Shown piece after piece: positions 34,260 to 43,615 of a stretch of 64,000 nt of DNA. How positions within the stretch are numbered: position 1 is the first letter of the stretch; every line of letters begins with the position of its first letter. Below the pieces are notes generated by a model. The model did not search any database, was not told the origin of the DNA, and was given only the letters and a program-made list of their open reading frames with translations. Origin of the DNA: Niallia sp052318935 (GTDB lineage: Bacteria; Bacillota; Bacilli; Bacillales; Cytobacillaceae); the NCBI GenBank assembly GCA_052318935.1, contig JBQRKO010000001.1, one strand, 5' to 3'. The translations under genes and the position numbers were made by a program.

Positions 34260-35084
34260 TTATTTTGCTATTCTTTTTTGGTTTTCAATTAATGGTTTAT
34301 TTTCCGGTTTTGTTTTTTTATCCGAAAAAATATAAATATTAAGTGCACCCACAAAAAATGCTCCACCGACAATATTTCCTAAAGAAACAGGAATCAAATT
34401 ATGTAACGCACTGGAGATCGTTATCGTATCAGGATGTGGAACAATTAAAGCGATGGAAAATAAGGACATATTCGCAATGCTATGTTCATAGCCTGAAATC
34501 ATAAACCCAAACACAATTAATATGGTTGCTAAAATTTTACCAACATCACCTTTAATATTCATTGGTAGCCATATCGCTAAACAAACGAGCCAGTTACAAA
34601 GAATCCCTTTAACAAATAATTCAGTAGTGGTCGCACTCATTTTTATGTTTGCCACTTCCATCAACCATGTTGATTTTTCAGCTAAATGAAAAAGACCCGA
34701 ATAATGAATAAGAACAGCAAAAAATAACGCTCCAACTAAATTCCCAAAATAGGTTGACACCCAATTATAAAGTGTATCTTTCCAAGTAGTAGCGCCCTTT
34801 AATGTACTCATCGTAAATGCCATTGTGTTGCCTGTAAATAGTTCGCCTCCACAATAACTGATTAATACTAAGGCAATACCAAAAAACAAACTTGTCATCA
34901 TATAGGTTGCAGGTGAATGAACAGCAGAAAATGGCTGCGCAAGCTTATAACATATCATAATGGCAAAACCTATATATATACCTGCTAATATTGACTTGGT
35001 GAAATAACGCAAAAAAGAATCCTCGATTGTAGCTTTCTTTTTTAACGCATAATTAACCGCTTTATCTACTGGTTGAATGTCCAT
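34260..35084 (-). CDS. Formate/nitrite transporter (FNT family)
   Basis: This 274-residue channel protein has six membrane helices and the two FNT signatures: GGELFTGNTMAFT, and CNWLVCLAIWLPMN with ...FGFMISGYEHSIANMS. These belong to the FocA/NirC group, represented by YrhG in Bacillus subtilis. Because a complete pyruvate formate-lyase pair lies 6 kb away and both promoters carry similar anaerobic-type boxes, formate is the likelier substrate; this is inference. A ribosome binding site AAAGGGTGG precedes the ATG. Confidence 0.88.
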   Translation of the reverse strand: MDIQPVDKAVNYALKKKATIEDSFLRYFTKSILAGIYIGFAIMICYKLAQPFSAVHSPATYMMTSLFFGIALVLISYCGGELFTGNTMAFTMSTLKGATTWKDTLYNWVSTYFGNLVGALFFAVLIHYSGLFHLAEKSTWLMEVANIKMSATTTELFVKGILCNWLVCLAIWLPMNIKGDVGKILATILIVFGFMISGYEHSIANMSLFSIALIVPHPDTITISSALHNLIPVSLGNIVGGAFFVGALNIYIFSDKKTKPENKPLIENQKRIAK

Positions 35085-35141
35085 TATACTTCCACCCTTT
35101 CTTTGATAGTTGTATTATACTTTACAACAACAAACAAAAGA

Positions 35142-35159
35142 TTGTGTAAAATTGAACAA
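35142..35159 (-). promoter_or_regulatory. Rex/Fnr-like box upstream of the FNT gene
   Basis: TTGTGTAAAATTGAACAA agrees with the Rex consensus TTGTGAAATATTTCACAA at 13 of 18 positions. It lies 58-75 bases before the start codon and just upstream of a TATAAT on the minus strand. Confidence 0.45.
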
Positions 35160-35357
35160 TCATTGACATTTTTAAAGCAATATAAGTCCGAAAACAAAAA
35201 TTTTTTTCTGATTGTTTGGAAGACTTCCTTCATTTCAACCCCCTTATTAATTTACAATAATTAACAAAAAAGGTCTGGACGATAAACTAAAGCTTAAAAA
35301 GAAATCTTCCATTTTACTATTTTTTCATTATGTAGGGAAACCTTGCTTGTCTTCTAA

Positions 35358-35495
35358 TCAATGAGATGTAGAAGAAGTCAGTTTATTACTTTGTTGCAAC
35401 GGGACAATAAATTGGGATCTTGGTTTTGTAAAACTTATTTTTATTCCTGATTTTTTCATTTTATTTACTAAATCAACAAGCTGTTTTTTTGCCAT
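35358..35495 (-). CDS. Small basic protein, 45 residues, unknown
   Basis: ATG 35495 has AAAGGAG eight bases ahead. The product begins MAKKQLVDLVNKMKKSGIKI, is lysine-rich and ends in a serine-threonine stretch. No family is recognised. The good ribosome binding site and balanced composition make it a plausible small gene; no clear terminator follows. It is divergent from the family B repeat and ykpA. Confidence 0.5.
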   Translation of the reverse strand: MAKKQLVDLVNKMKKSGIKISFTKPRSQFIVPLQQSNKLTSSTSH

Positions 35496-35624
35496 AATAT
35501 CTACTCCTTTACGACTGTTTTTTCTATCATACCGGGTAATTATGAAAAAATAATGAACGAATTATAAATTTTTATGTATTATTATTGTGACTAACTGAAT
35601 TTTCATATGGAAGTAAATAAACTT

Positions 35625-35831
35625 GGCTGTTTTCTCAAAGTTTGTTGTTTTTTACATAAAACATTTAGAAAAGTGTTTCTTAGCAGCCTGTATACACGTA
35701 GACTCCTGTGGGAATGCGAGAAAGACGAGACCCCACAGGAGCGTATGCGACGAGGAGGCTCGACGCTCGCTAAACGGACGAAGTGTATGCAGGTTGAGCG
35801 TTTAAAAGCAACAATTTATACGAAAACAACC
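35625..35831 (-). repeat. Dispersed repeat family B, reverse copy
   Basis: This 207-base copy is the near-complete reverse complement of the element at 28114-28322, including CTCCTGTGGGAATGCGAGAA and GAGGAGGCTCGACGCTCG. With that copy it forms a 7.3-kb inverted pair around recQ, the spore genes and the transporters. Confidence 0.88.
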
Positions 35832-36019
35832 ATAATTTTTAACGCTTACAACAATATATTCTATTATCACCCTGTTTTTCCTTTAATTTTTTTTTATTTT
35901 CTAATCTTTTTCTTTCTTTTTATATTGTTTACGATTAATTCATGAAAAGGATTCGCTCATCCTTATGAAAAATGATATAATTTTATAGATATTATTGTAT
36001 GTTGGAGGAAATAAATTAA

Positions 36020-37639
36020 ATGATAACAGTTAGCAATGTAAGTCTTCGATATGGTGACAGAAAATTATTTGAAGATGTTAATATTAAATTTACGCCAGGA
36101 AATTGTTATGGCTTAATCGGTGCAAACGGTGCCGGAAAGTCCACTTTTTTAAAAATTTTATCAAACGAGATTGAAGCACAAACTGGGAATGTCTCTCTTG
36201 GCCCCGGCGAACGATTAGCTATCTTAAAACAAAACCACTTTGAATACGAAGAATTCGAAGTATTAAAAGTAGTAATAATGGGACATGCTCGCCTTTATGA
36301 AGTAATGCAAGAAAAAGATGCTATTTATATGAAAGCAGACTTTACTGATGAAGATGGCATGAAAGCAGCTGAGCTTGAAGGGGAATTTGCAGAATTAAAT
36401 GGTTGGGAAGCTGAATCAGAAGCAGCCATCCTTTTAAAAGGGCTTGGAATTGGTGAAGAGCTTCATACTAAAACAATGTCTGAACTATCAGGTTCTGAAA
36501 AAGTAAAGGTTTTGCTTGCGCAAGCATTATTCGGGCAGCCTGATGTTCTTTTATTAGATGAGCCTACCAACCATCTTGACCTTAATGCAATTCAATGGTT
36601 GGAAGAATTCCTTATCAATTTTGAAAATACCGTTATTGTTGTCTCACATGACAGACACTTTTTAAATAAAGTTTGTACGCATATTGCCGATTTAGACTAT
36701 GGAAAAATCCAAATATATGTTGGGAATTATGATTTCTGGTATGAATCAAGTCAATTAGCATCTAAAATGGCTAGTGATGCCAATAAGAAAAAAGAAGAAA
36801 AAATTAAGGAATTACAAAACTTTATTGCTCGATTTAGTGCAAATGCATCTAAATCAAAACAAGCAACTTCTAGAAAGAAATTATTAGATAAAATTTCTTT
36901 AGATGATATTAAACCATCATCAAGAAAATATCCTTATGTAGCTTTCACGCCTGAAAGAGAAATCGGAAATGATTTATTGCGTGTTGAAAACTTATCTAAA
37001 ACAATCGATGGCGTAAAAATTCTCGACAATATTAGTTTTATTATGAATAAAGAGAATAAAATTTCCTTAGTCGGAAAAAACGAGCTGGCAAAGTCAACCT
37101 TATTTAAAATCTTAATGGGTGAAATCGAACCAGACAGCGGAAGCTTTAAATGGGGGATTACAACTTCTCAAAGCTATTTTCCAGCAGATAACTCTAATTA
37201 TTTTAGTGAAGACGATCAAACGCTTGTTGATTGGCTGCGTCAATATTCACCGAACGATCAAACAGAAAGCTTTTTACGTGGTTTCTTAGGAAGAATGCTA
37301 TTCAGCGGCGAAGAAGTATTAAAAAAACCAAGTGTACTTTCTGGAGGAGAAAAAGTTCGCTGTATGCTTAGTAAAATGATGTTAAGCGGTGCAAATGTGT
37401 TGCTGTTAGATGAACCAACAAACCATTTAGACCTTGAATCGATCACTTCTTTAAATAATGGATTAATTAATTTTAAAGGTTCTTTAATTTTTGCATCCCA
37501 TGACCATCAGTTTATTTCTACCATTGCCAATAGAATCCTAGAAATTACTCCAAATGGCTTAGTGGATAAACAAATGAATTATGACGAATATTTAGAAGAT
37601 ACAGAGTTACAAAAGCAAATTGCGCAAATGTATAAATAA
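36020..37639 (+). CDS. ykpA: ABC-F family ATPase (YkpA/YbiT type)
   Basis: This 539-residue soluble protein has two ATP-binding cassettes and no membrane part, so it acts on ribosomes like other ABC-F proteins. Domain 1 has Walker A GANGAGKS (34-41) and LLLDEPTNHLDLNAI. A charged linker (about 240-300) follows, then domain 2 with LSGGEKVRCMLSKMML and LLLDEPTNHLDLES. Two motifs are altered: the first signature reads LSGSEK, and the second Walker A reads GKNELAKST (352-360), lacking both usual glycines. Such degeneration is known in the YbiT group. GGAGG precedes the ATG. Monocistronic. Confidence 0.9.
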   Translation: MITVSNVSLRYGDRKLFEDVNIKFTPGNCYGLIGANGAGKSTFLKILSNEIEAQTGNVSLGPGERLAILKQNHFEYEEFEVLKVVIMGHARLYEVMQEKDAIYMKADFTDEDGMKAAELEGEFAELNGWEAESEAAILLKGLGIGEELHTKTMSELSGSEKVKVLLAQALFGQPDVLLLDEPTNHLDLNAIQWLEEFLINFENTVIVVSHDRHFLNKVCTHIADLDYGKIQIYVGNYDFWYESSQLASKMASDANKKKEEKIKELQNFIARFSANASKSKQATSRKKLLDKISLDDIKPSSRKYPYVAFTPEREIGNDLLRVENLSKTIDGVKILDNISFIMNKENKISLVGKNELAKSTLFKILMGEIEPDSGSFKWGITTSQSYFPADNSNYFSEDDQTLVDWLRQYSPNDQTESFLRGFLGRMLFSGEEVLKKPSVLSGGEKVRCMLSKMMLSGANVLLLDEPTNHLDLESITSLNNGLINFKGSLIFASHDHQFISTIANRILEITPNGLVDKQMNYDEYLEDTELQKQIAQMYK

Positions 37640-37681
37640 GAAAAGTGGAAGCGCCTGTCAGACTTCAGAAAATTTATATTT
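37637..37681 (+). repeat. Dispersed repeat family A, short copy
   Basis: AAGAAAAGTGGAAGCGCCTG, then CAGACTTCAGAAAATTT, begins within the ykpA stop codon. The same shortened form, with GACTTCAGAAAATTT, follows gltC. Confidence 0.75.
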
Positions 37682-37683
37682 CA

Positions 37684-37728
37684 TAAAAAAAGTAGTGCAT
37701 TTCGTAATTGAAATAGCACTACTTTTTT
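37684..37728. terminator. Bidirectional terminator between ykpA and mprF
   Basis: AAAAAAAGTAGTGC and GCACTACTTTTTTT make a perfect 14-bp stem with a 17-base loop. The A and T arms let it serve both convergent genes. Confidence 0.9.
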
Positions 37729-37748
37729 TATCAACTGGTAACTATACT

Positions 37749-40277
37749 TTATGAACGTTTTTTTGCAACTAGCATTGTTACTTGTGCTGAAGTAAATGGC
37801 AAAGATGACTTTTTCCGATAAGCTAAATATTTCGGTTCCCAGATATTACAATATTTATTCTTGAAATTTCTTAATCCTCGGAAATGGTAAAATGCATGAC
37901 CATGATGAAAGATTTGATCTGCAATTTTCTCACTTAAAAATGAAAACCTCGATACACCAAGATTTGAAAGTGGCGCCATGCCAAGATTACAATAATGCAC
38001 GTTCTGTTCTTGTAAATAAATAAACGTATGTAAAAATAAAAAATCCATTACACCAGTTGGTGCATCAGGCAAACTTCTCATTAAATCAACCGAATTCATT
38101 TCTTTATGATAGGTTGGGTTTAAGCTTAAAAAAGCAATGATATTTTTATTACTGTCGGTGACATAAACAATGCTGACAGTATTTATATAGTTCTTATCAT
38201 AAAAACCTAATGAAAAGCCTTTTTCAACTCTCCCTTGCAACCATTCATCGCTCACATGCTTTAATTGATTAATTAAACTGTTATCGTGTGGAGGTGAGGA
38301 AACAAAAACTTGATACCCTTCTCTTTCAAATTTATTTTTTAATGCCCTTTGGTTTTTCATTTTTTTACCAGATAAAGAAAATTCACTAATATCAACATGA
38401 CCTTCTTCACCCAGCTTAAAAAAGTCATAGCCGTTTCCATGTAGAAATGGAAGCATCGATTTGCTAGTTTGATAAAATACAGGTGTATAGCCATATGTAT
38501 CAGCTTTTTCATAAAGTTCTTCAATTGCTTTTAAAAAGTAAGCTTCATCCCCAATAGGGTCTCCTAACACAATTAATTTATCTGCATATGTTTGATAAGA
38601 AAATAAAACATTTTTAGAACTGTTCCAAAATATATACTTATCATGTAAAAAAATTAAATGAGACAATGTTGTACCCTTGTATGTATTCAAATGCTCAATA
38701 ATCTCTTTTTCATCTAGTTTAGAGTGGATTTTTATCCAATTTTTTGGCTTTTTTATTAAATAGCCCAACAAAATAATAACAAAAGCTAGGAATAGACCAA
38801 TAGCAGCACTAATAAATAAACTCTCCGCATTTAATAAAACATATGGAGCAATAATAGAGGGTACTTTAAGTTGAGTTGATGGCAAACTTAAATACCCTAA
38901 CCAAAGATATCCAAATGTAAAAAGTGCAATCACAAAAAAATCAAAAGTGATTTTCCCCCATGTAAGGACAAAGCTTTCTCGATAAAATCTTCCTTTCGAA
39001 AGTACGAGTAAAATAATAACACCGATGATAACTAAAGCCTCTTCATAATCCAACCCTTTTAAAAATGTACTAATAGCGGCTATTACAAGAACAAGCAACG
39101 TTAAATGATACGTTCTTTTTTCTCTATATTCAATCCCTCTTGCAAGCCCTAATAGAACAAACCCAGTACCTACAGAAACATTGTGGGTAATATTCATTAC
39201 TTTAATACTTAATAGTTCTTGTGAAATTTGCAGTCTTGTTAAAATACCCGGCATGGCGGCTGAAACTAGCAGAATAATTCCAGATACAAACACAAGTATA
39301 GTTAAAAAGAAATGACTAATATTTTCAACGATTGTTTTTGGAATATTACTCCAATAGCTATTCCACTTTTTCCATAAATCGCCTAGAAATAAAAGAAGTC
39401 CAGTTAAAAACGGTACAAAATAATAACCGATACGATATAAAAGAAGCACTACTATTAATTTTTCAGTAGGAACCCCTAAATAATCAAATCCCCATAAAAA
39501 CACTAAATCAAAACTCCCGATTCCACCTGGAATCATACTAACTATACCTGCACTTACTGCAACAAGGAAAATTTTTATAAAATCCCACGTCGAAACGGGT
39601 AGATGCATCATGCATGCTAATGAATATAAATAAAGAAAAACAAAAAGCCACTCTGTCAGAGATGCAGCAATTAATTGAATAACAAGACGCGGTGATTTCA
39701 TTAAAGTATGTAATTTCGTTTTTTTAATAAAAAAACCAGCTAGAATAACCGGAAAAATTAAACCAACTATTAAAACAGAAACAAATAAAAAATGATGATT
39801 TTTGATTAAAGGCATGTTCCAGCTATCAAAAAAAACAAGCCATGCAAAGATACTGATTCCCGACAAATAAAACAATGTGACAAATGCAATTCCTTTTAAA
39901 AGAATTCTTTTGTCACTTTCATATTTTTTATAAAAAAAGGTTCTTAATGCAACACCAATTAAACCTCCAAAACCGAGTAAATTAGAAAATGAGTTGCTAA
40001 TTAAAGAATACTTTCCTAATTGCTTTAAAGGGATCTTGGCTTTCAGCTGCTTTTTTAACACAATGTCGTATAAGAACATTGGGCTAATCGCAATAAATCC
40101 TCCTATCACAATATATAGAATAGAAAATGAATTTAGTTTTTTTAAATATTTCATTAATAAGTTTCTATCAATAGATAAAAACATATCACGAAGTTCTAAA
40201 GAAACTAGTAATAATAAAGTAAACGGAAATAGTATTTTTACAATTAAAAATAATCGGTCTTTATTTAAGAACGACAT
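37749..40277 (-). CDS. mprF: Phosphatidylglycerol lysyltransferase/flippase
   Basis: This 842-residue membrane enzyme adds lysine from lysyl-tRNA to phosphatidylglycerol and moves the product outward, lowering the negative surface charge and raising resistance to cationic peptides. About fourteen hydrophobic segments fill residues 1-500 (flippase part, with FGGLIGVALRTFFYKK and SMIPGGIGSFDLVFLWGF). The C-terminal DUF2156 synthase domain (about 520-840) has LGDPIGDEAYFLKAIEELY and VDLMRSLPDAPTGVMDFLF. ATG 40277 was chosen because GAGAGGTG lies six bases ahead. Monocistronic. Confidence 0.93.
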   Translation of the reverse strand: MSFLNKDRLFLIVKILFPFTLLLLVSLELRDMFLSIDRNLLMKYLKKLNSFSILYIVIGGFIAISPMFLYDIVLKKQLKAKIPLKQLGKYSLISNSFSNLLGFGGLIGVALRTFFYKKYESDKRILLKGIAFVTLFYLSGISIFAWLVFFDSWNMPLIKNHHFLFVSVLIVGLIFPVILAGFFIKKTKLHTLMKSPRLVIQLIAASLTEWLFVFLYLYSLACMMHLPVSTWDFIKIFLVAVSAGIVSMIPGGIGSFDLVFLWGFDYLGVPTEKLIVVLLLYRIGYYFVPFLTGLLLFLGDLWKKWNSYWSNIPKTIVENISHFFLTILVFVSGIILLVSAAMPGILTRLQISQELLSIKVMNITHNVSVGTGFVLLGLARGIEYREKRTYHLTLLVLVIAAISTFLKGLDYEEALVIIGVIILLVLSKGRFYRESFVLTWGKITFDFFVIALFTFGYLWLGYLSLPSTQLKVPSIIAPYVLLNAESLFISAAIGLFLAFVIILLGYLIKKPKNWIKIHSKLDEKEIIEHLNTYKGTTLSHLIFLHDKYIFWNSSKNVLFSYQTYADKLIVLGDPIGDEAYFLKAIEELYEKADTYGYTPVFYQTSKSMLPFLHGNGYDFFKLGEEGHVDISEFSLSGKKMKNQRALKNKFEREGYQVFVSSPPHDNSLINQLKHVSDEWLQGRVEKGFSLGFYDKNYINTVSIVYVTDSNKNIIAFLSLNPTYHKEMNSVDLMRSLPDAPTGVMDFLFLHTFIYLQEQNVHYCNLGMAPLSNLGVSRFSFLSEKIADQIFHHGHAFYHFRGLRNFKNKYCNIWEPKYLAYRKKSSLPFTSAQVTMLVAKKRS

Positions 40278-40398
40278 CGTTTTCACCTCTCAAATTGCAT
40301 ATAACATATGTAGCATATAAAAGAACAGACCCCCTTATCATAACGTAAAATGCTTGTATCGCAAACTAAAAAGGGAAAATTTATAAAAACTTCTTATT

Positions 40399-40560
40399 AA
40401 GAAAAGCAAAAGCGCCTTGCTTATCCCTTAAGAAAAATGTTCATTTGACACGAGAAATTGCTTTTAAATGGTTATTTCAAAAGCGGTATTCTCTGGCCGA
40501 AAAGAACACCACATCCTTCTGGCTTCAACATCCAACTTCAAAAATTTTATGCTAACTTAT
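40399..40560 (+). repeat. Dispersed repeat family A, degenerate copy
   Basis: AAGAAAAGCAAAAGCGCCTT, AAGAAAAATGTTCATTTGAC and CTGGCCGAAAAGAACACCAC correspond in order to the parts of the copy at 9814, with many changes. Confidence 0.7.
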
Positions 40561-40848
40561 TTTTGAAACAACCTTTTTTTCTGTAGAGATTATGATGACT
40601 TTTCCTTCTTATTATTGGTCATCCAATAATAATCTAAGCATATATATAGAAAAAATTTACAATCAAGCAAAGTAAAACGCTTTCAACTATTGTATAACAG
40701 TATGTTATTTATCAATGGAATTTATATAACAGTTTTAATAACAAATAATTCTTCCTTTTAAATATTTTTTCTCCAAGAATCTAAAAAACACTGATATAAC
40801 AAGAGTTCACATTTCAGACACAGAAACTTCGCAAGATGTACACATTTT

Positions 40849-40864
40849 TGTGAATAATATCACA
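40849..40864 (+). promoter_or_regulatory. Fnr/Rex-type operator of pflB
   Basis: TGTGA-ATAATA-TCACA is a perfect Fnr-type dyad. The 18-mer TTGTGAATAATATCACAT around it also matches the Rex consensus at 14 of 18 positions. It lies 80-95 bases before the pflB start and near the likely -35 region. Confidence 0.75.
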
Positions 40865-40943
40865 TTAAATCTGTTATAGTTATTTTAGCAAGAAATTAAC
40901 ACTCTGTTATATAGTTTTTCATAAAATGTTGAGGTGAATTAAA

Positions 40944-43184
40944 ATGGAAAAAGTGGAAGCGAACTACTGGGATGGTTTTAAAAGTGGAACATGGCAAAAA
41001 GAAGTAAATGTTCGTGATTTTATCTTAAAAAACTTTAAACCCTATTATGGAGATTCAACTTTTTTATCAGGTCCAACTTTAGAAACTACTGAACTATGGG
41101 AACAAGTCTTAGCGCTTTCAAAAGAAGAACGCGAAAAAGGCGGCGTTTACGATCTAGATACTAATATAGTTTCAACGATTGTATCACATGGCCCAGGTTA
41201 TTTAGATAAAGCAAAAGAAAAAATCGTTGGTGTTCAAACAGACGTTCCATTCAAACGTTCATTCCAGCCAAATGGCGGAATTAGAATGGCAGTGCAAGCA
41301 TGTGAATCATATGGATATAAAGCAAGTGAAGAATTAGAACAATTCTTCACTGAGCATCGTAAAACACATAACGCAGGCGTTTTTGATGCTTATACAGATG
41401 AAATGAGACTTGCAAGAAAAGCAGCCATAATAACTGGCCTTCCAGATGCTTATGGTCGTGGACGTATCATCGGTGACTACCGCCGAGTTGCACTTTATGG
41501 TGTAGACTTCTTAATTCAAGAAAAACAAAAAGATAAAAAAGCAACTAGTTCTGTCATGTCAGAAGATACTATGCGTTTAAGAGAAGAACTTTCAGAACAA
41601 CTTCGTGCATTAAACGAATTAAAACAATTAGGTGCAAGCTATGGATTTGATCTATCTCGCCCTGCAGCCAATACAATCGAAGCATTCCAATGGTTATATC
41701 TTGGTTACCTAGCTGCCATTAAAGAACAAAACGGTGCAGCAATGAGCCTTGGACGCGTATCTACTTTCTTAGATATATATGTAGAAAGAGATCTTGAAAA
41801 CGGCACATTAACGGAAAAAGAAGCTCAAGAAATTGTCGACCATTTTATTATGAAACTTCGTTTAGTAAAATTTGCTCGTACACCTGAATATAATGATTTA
41901 TTTAGCGGTGACCCAACATGGGTAACGGAATCTATTGGAGGTATTGCGAATGATGGCAGACCTTTAGTTACGAAAAATTCATTCCGGTTCCTTCATACTT
42001 TAGATAACTTAGGACCTGCTCCTGAACCAAACTTAACTGTTTTATGGTCTACGCAGCTTCCAGAAAACTTTAAAAAATTCTGTGCGCAAATGTCCATTCA
42101 AACTAGTTCTATTCAATACGAAAATGATGATATCATGAAACCACAATGGGGCGATGATTATGGTATTGCATGTTGTGTTTCTGCAATGGAAATTGGAAAA
42201 CAAATGCAATTCTTCGGTGCTCGTGCGAATTTAGCAAAATGTCTATTATATGCAATTAATGGTGGTAAAGATGAAAAACTAAAAATACAAGTAGGTCCTA
42301 CCTTCTCCCCTATTACTTCTGAATATCTTGAGTATGATGAAGTTATGGAAAAATTCGACAATATGATGGAATGGTTAGCAGGACTTTATATCAATACATT
42401 AAATGTAATTCATTACATGCATGATAAATATAGCTATGAAAGAATTGAAATGGCATTACATGACACAGAAATCCTTCGTACAATGGCAACAGGTATTGCA
42501 GGTCTTAGTGTTGTAGCTGACTCTTTAAGTGCGATCAAACATGCAAAAGTAAAAGTAATTAGGGATGAAAACGGCATCGCTGTTGATTTCGAAACAGAAG
42601 GAGACTTCCCTAAATACGGAAATAACGATGATAGAGTAGACAGCCTTGCTGTCGGTTTAGTGGAAAGCTTTATGAAAAAATTACGTAAACATGCAACATA
42701 CCGTAATTCTCTTCATACAATGTCCATTTTAACTATTACATCCAATGTAGTTTACGGTAAAAAAACAGGAAATACTCCAGACGGCCGTCGTGCTGGCGAA
42801 CCATTCGCACCAGGGGCAAATCCAATGCACGGCCGTGATACAAAAGGTACTCTCGCTTCCCTTTCTTCGGTTGCAAAACTACCTTATGATTATTCATTAG
42901 ATGGTATATCTAACACATTCTCTATCGTACCAAAAGCACTCGGTAAAGAAGAAAATGCTCGTTCATCTAATCTAGTATCTATTTTAGATGGTTATGCTAC
43001 AAAAGCAGGACATCATTTAAACGTAAACGTATTTAATAGAGAAACACTTTTAGATGCAATGGAACATCCAGAATTATATCCACAATTAACTATTCGCGTT
43101 TCTGGATATGCAGTTAACTTCATAAAATTAACACGAGAGCAACAAACCGATGTTATCAACCGCACATTCCATGAATCTATGTAA
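40944..43184 (+). CDS. pflB: Formate C-acetyltransferase (pyruvate formate-lyase)
   Basis: This 746-residue glycyl-radical enzyme splits pyruvate to acetyl-CoA and formate without oxygen. The two catalytic cysteines are Cys410-Cys411 in GIACCVSAMEIGKQMQFFGA, and the radical glycine is Gly721 in RVSGYAVNF. Length and motifs are those of the true pyruvate enzyme rather than a diol dehydratase. GAGGTG precedes the ATG. Control by oxygen or NADH is suggested by the Fnr/Rex-type box. Its activase gene follows after an unusually long spacer. Confidence 0.96.
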   Translation: MEKVEANYWDGFKSGTWQKEVNVRDFILKNFKPYYGDSTFLSGPTLETTELWEQVLALSKEEREKGGVYDLDTNIVSTIVSHGPGYLDKAKEKIVGVQTDVPFKRSFQPNGGIRMAVQACESYGYKASEELEQFFTEHRKTHNAGVFDAYTDEMRLARKAAIITGLPDAYGRGRIIGDYRRVALYGVDFLIQEKQKDKKATSSVMSEDTMRLREELSEQLRALNELKQLGASYGFDLSRPAANTIEAFQWLYLGYLAAIKEQNGAAMSLGRVSTFLDIYVERDLENGTLTEKEAQEIVDHFIMKLRLVKFARTPEYNDLFSGDPTWVTESIGGIANDGRPLVTKNSFRFLHTLDNLGPAPEPNLTVLWSTQLPENFKKFCAQMSIQTSSIQYENDDIMKPQWGDDYGIACCVSAMEIGKQMQFFGARANLAKCLLYAINGGKDEKLKIQVGPTFSPITSEYLEYDEVMEKFDNMMEWLAGLYINTLNVIHYMHDKYSYERIEMALHDTEILRTMATGIAGLSVVADSLSAIKHAKVKVIRDENGIAVDFETEGDFPKYGNNDDRVDSLAVGLVESFMKKLRKHATYRNSLHTMSILTITSNVVYGKKTGNTPDGRRAGEPFAPGANPMHGRDTKGTLASLSSVAKLPYDYSLDGISNTFSIVPKALGKEENARSSNLVSILDGYATKAGHHLNVNVFNRETLLDAMEHPELYPQLTIRVSGYAVNFIKLTREQQTDVINRTFHESM

Positions 43185-43194
43185 TTAGTTTTAT

Positions 43195-43600
43195 CTAAGG
43201 GGGATGGGAGCTTCCCTTCCCTCTCTTTAAATAGTAGTCTTGTAATACCCGCTGGTTGTTTTTTATTAAAGGAGCTATCAACAGCTGTTATTAAACCATA
43301 ACAAATCGTAACCTTTGGTTTATTATGGAGGGTTGATTGCTCTCAAGCTTAAGTGAGTGTAGTCTCTCGAAAGAAAGATAGCACGATGAACTACGTTGAA
43401 GGGGTTCGGTAAAAACACACCTGACGGAATGTATCCGATGAGATGTTCTTTCAGTCTCCTGATCTGTGAGTGTTGAGGAAGAAAGCTAGCCTAGGTTATG
43501 GAAGCGAAACACCAAAAACACATGTCCGCCCTTTGACTTTAGCAAGAAGGAAAATACCCTTTTGGAGTTTGGTCAGAGATGACTTCTTATTGCTTAGTAA
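43195..43600 (+). ncRNA. Candidate structured RNA in the pflB-pflA spacer
   Basis: About 400 bases between pflB and pflA are clearly GC-richer than other spacers here and hold no long frame. Local structure is visible: CTCA...TGAG near 43343, a GAAA-tetraloop hairpin TCTCTC-GAAA-GAAAGA at 43363-43378 enclosed by GTAGT (43359)/ACTAC (43390), CGGA-ATGTA-TCCG at 43425-43437, CTTTC...GAAAG with TCCT/AGGA inside at 43448-43485, and AAGG...CCTT near 43547. It could be a cis-acting leader of pflA, a stable RNA, or a decayed self-splicing intron or mobile RNA; no domain V or reverse transcriptase is seen. I cannot name a family. Confidence 0.5.
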
Positions 43601-43615
43601 TGGAGGAAAACTATC

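Larger units (their letters stand above)
40278..40943. promoter_or_regulatory. mprF/pflB divergent region with a decayed repeat
   Basis: The 666 bases hold a diverged family A repeat (40399-40560), several AT-rich stretches and, close to pflB, an Fnr/Rex-type dyad. The pflB -10 region is probably TATAGT (40875-40880) or TATTTT (40881-40886). No gene is seen. Confidence 0.6.

Noticed and set aside
35607..35945. 112-codon frame upstream of ykpA
   Set aside because: It starts in and reads through the reverse family B repeat, with no start signal.
43195..43600. ZTP (pfl) riboswitch between pflB and pflA
   Set aside because: The conserved core of that riboswitch (GGGC-type loop with the CCGCCUGGGCA end) is not present, and the element is far longer than a ZTP aptamer.
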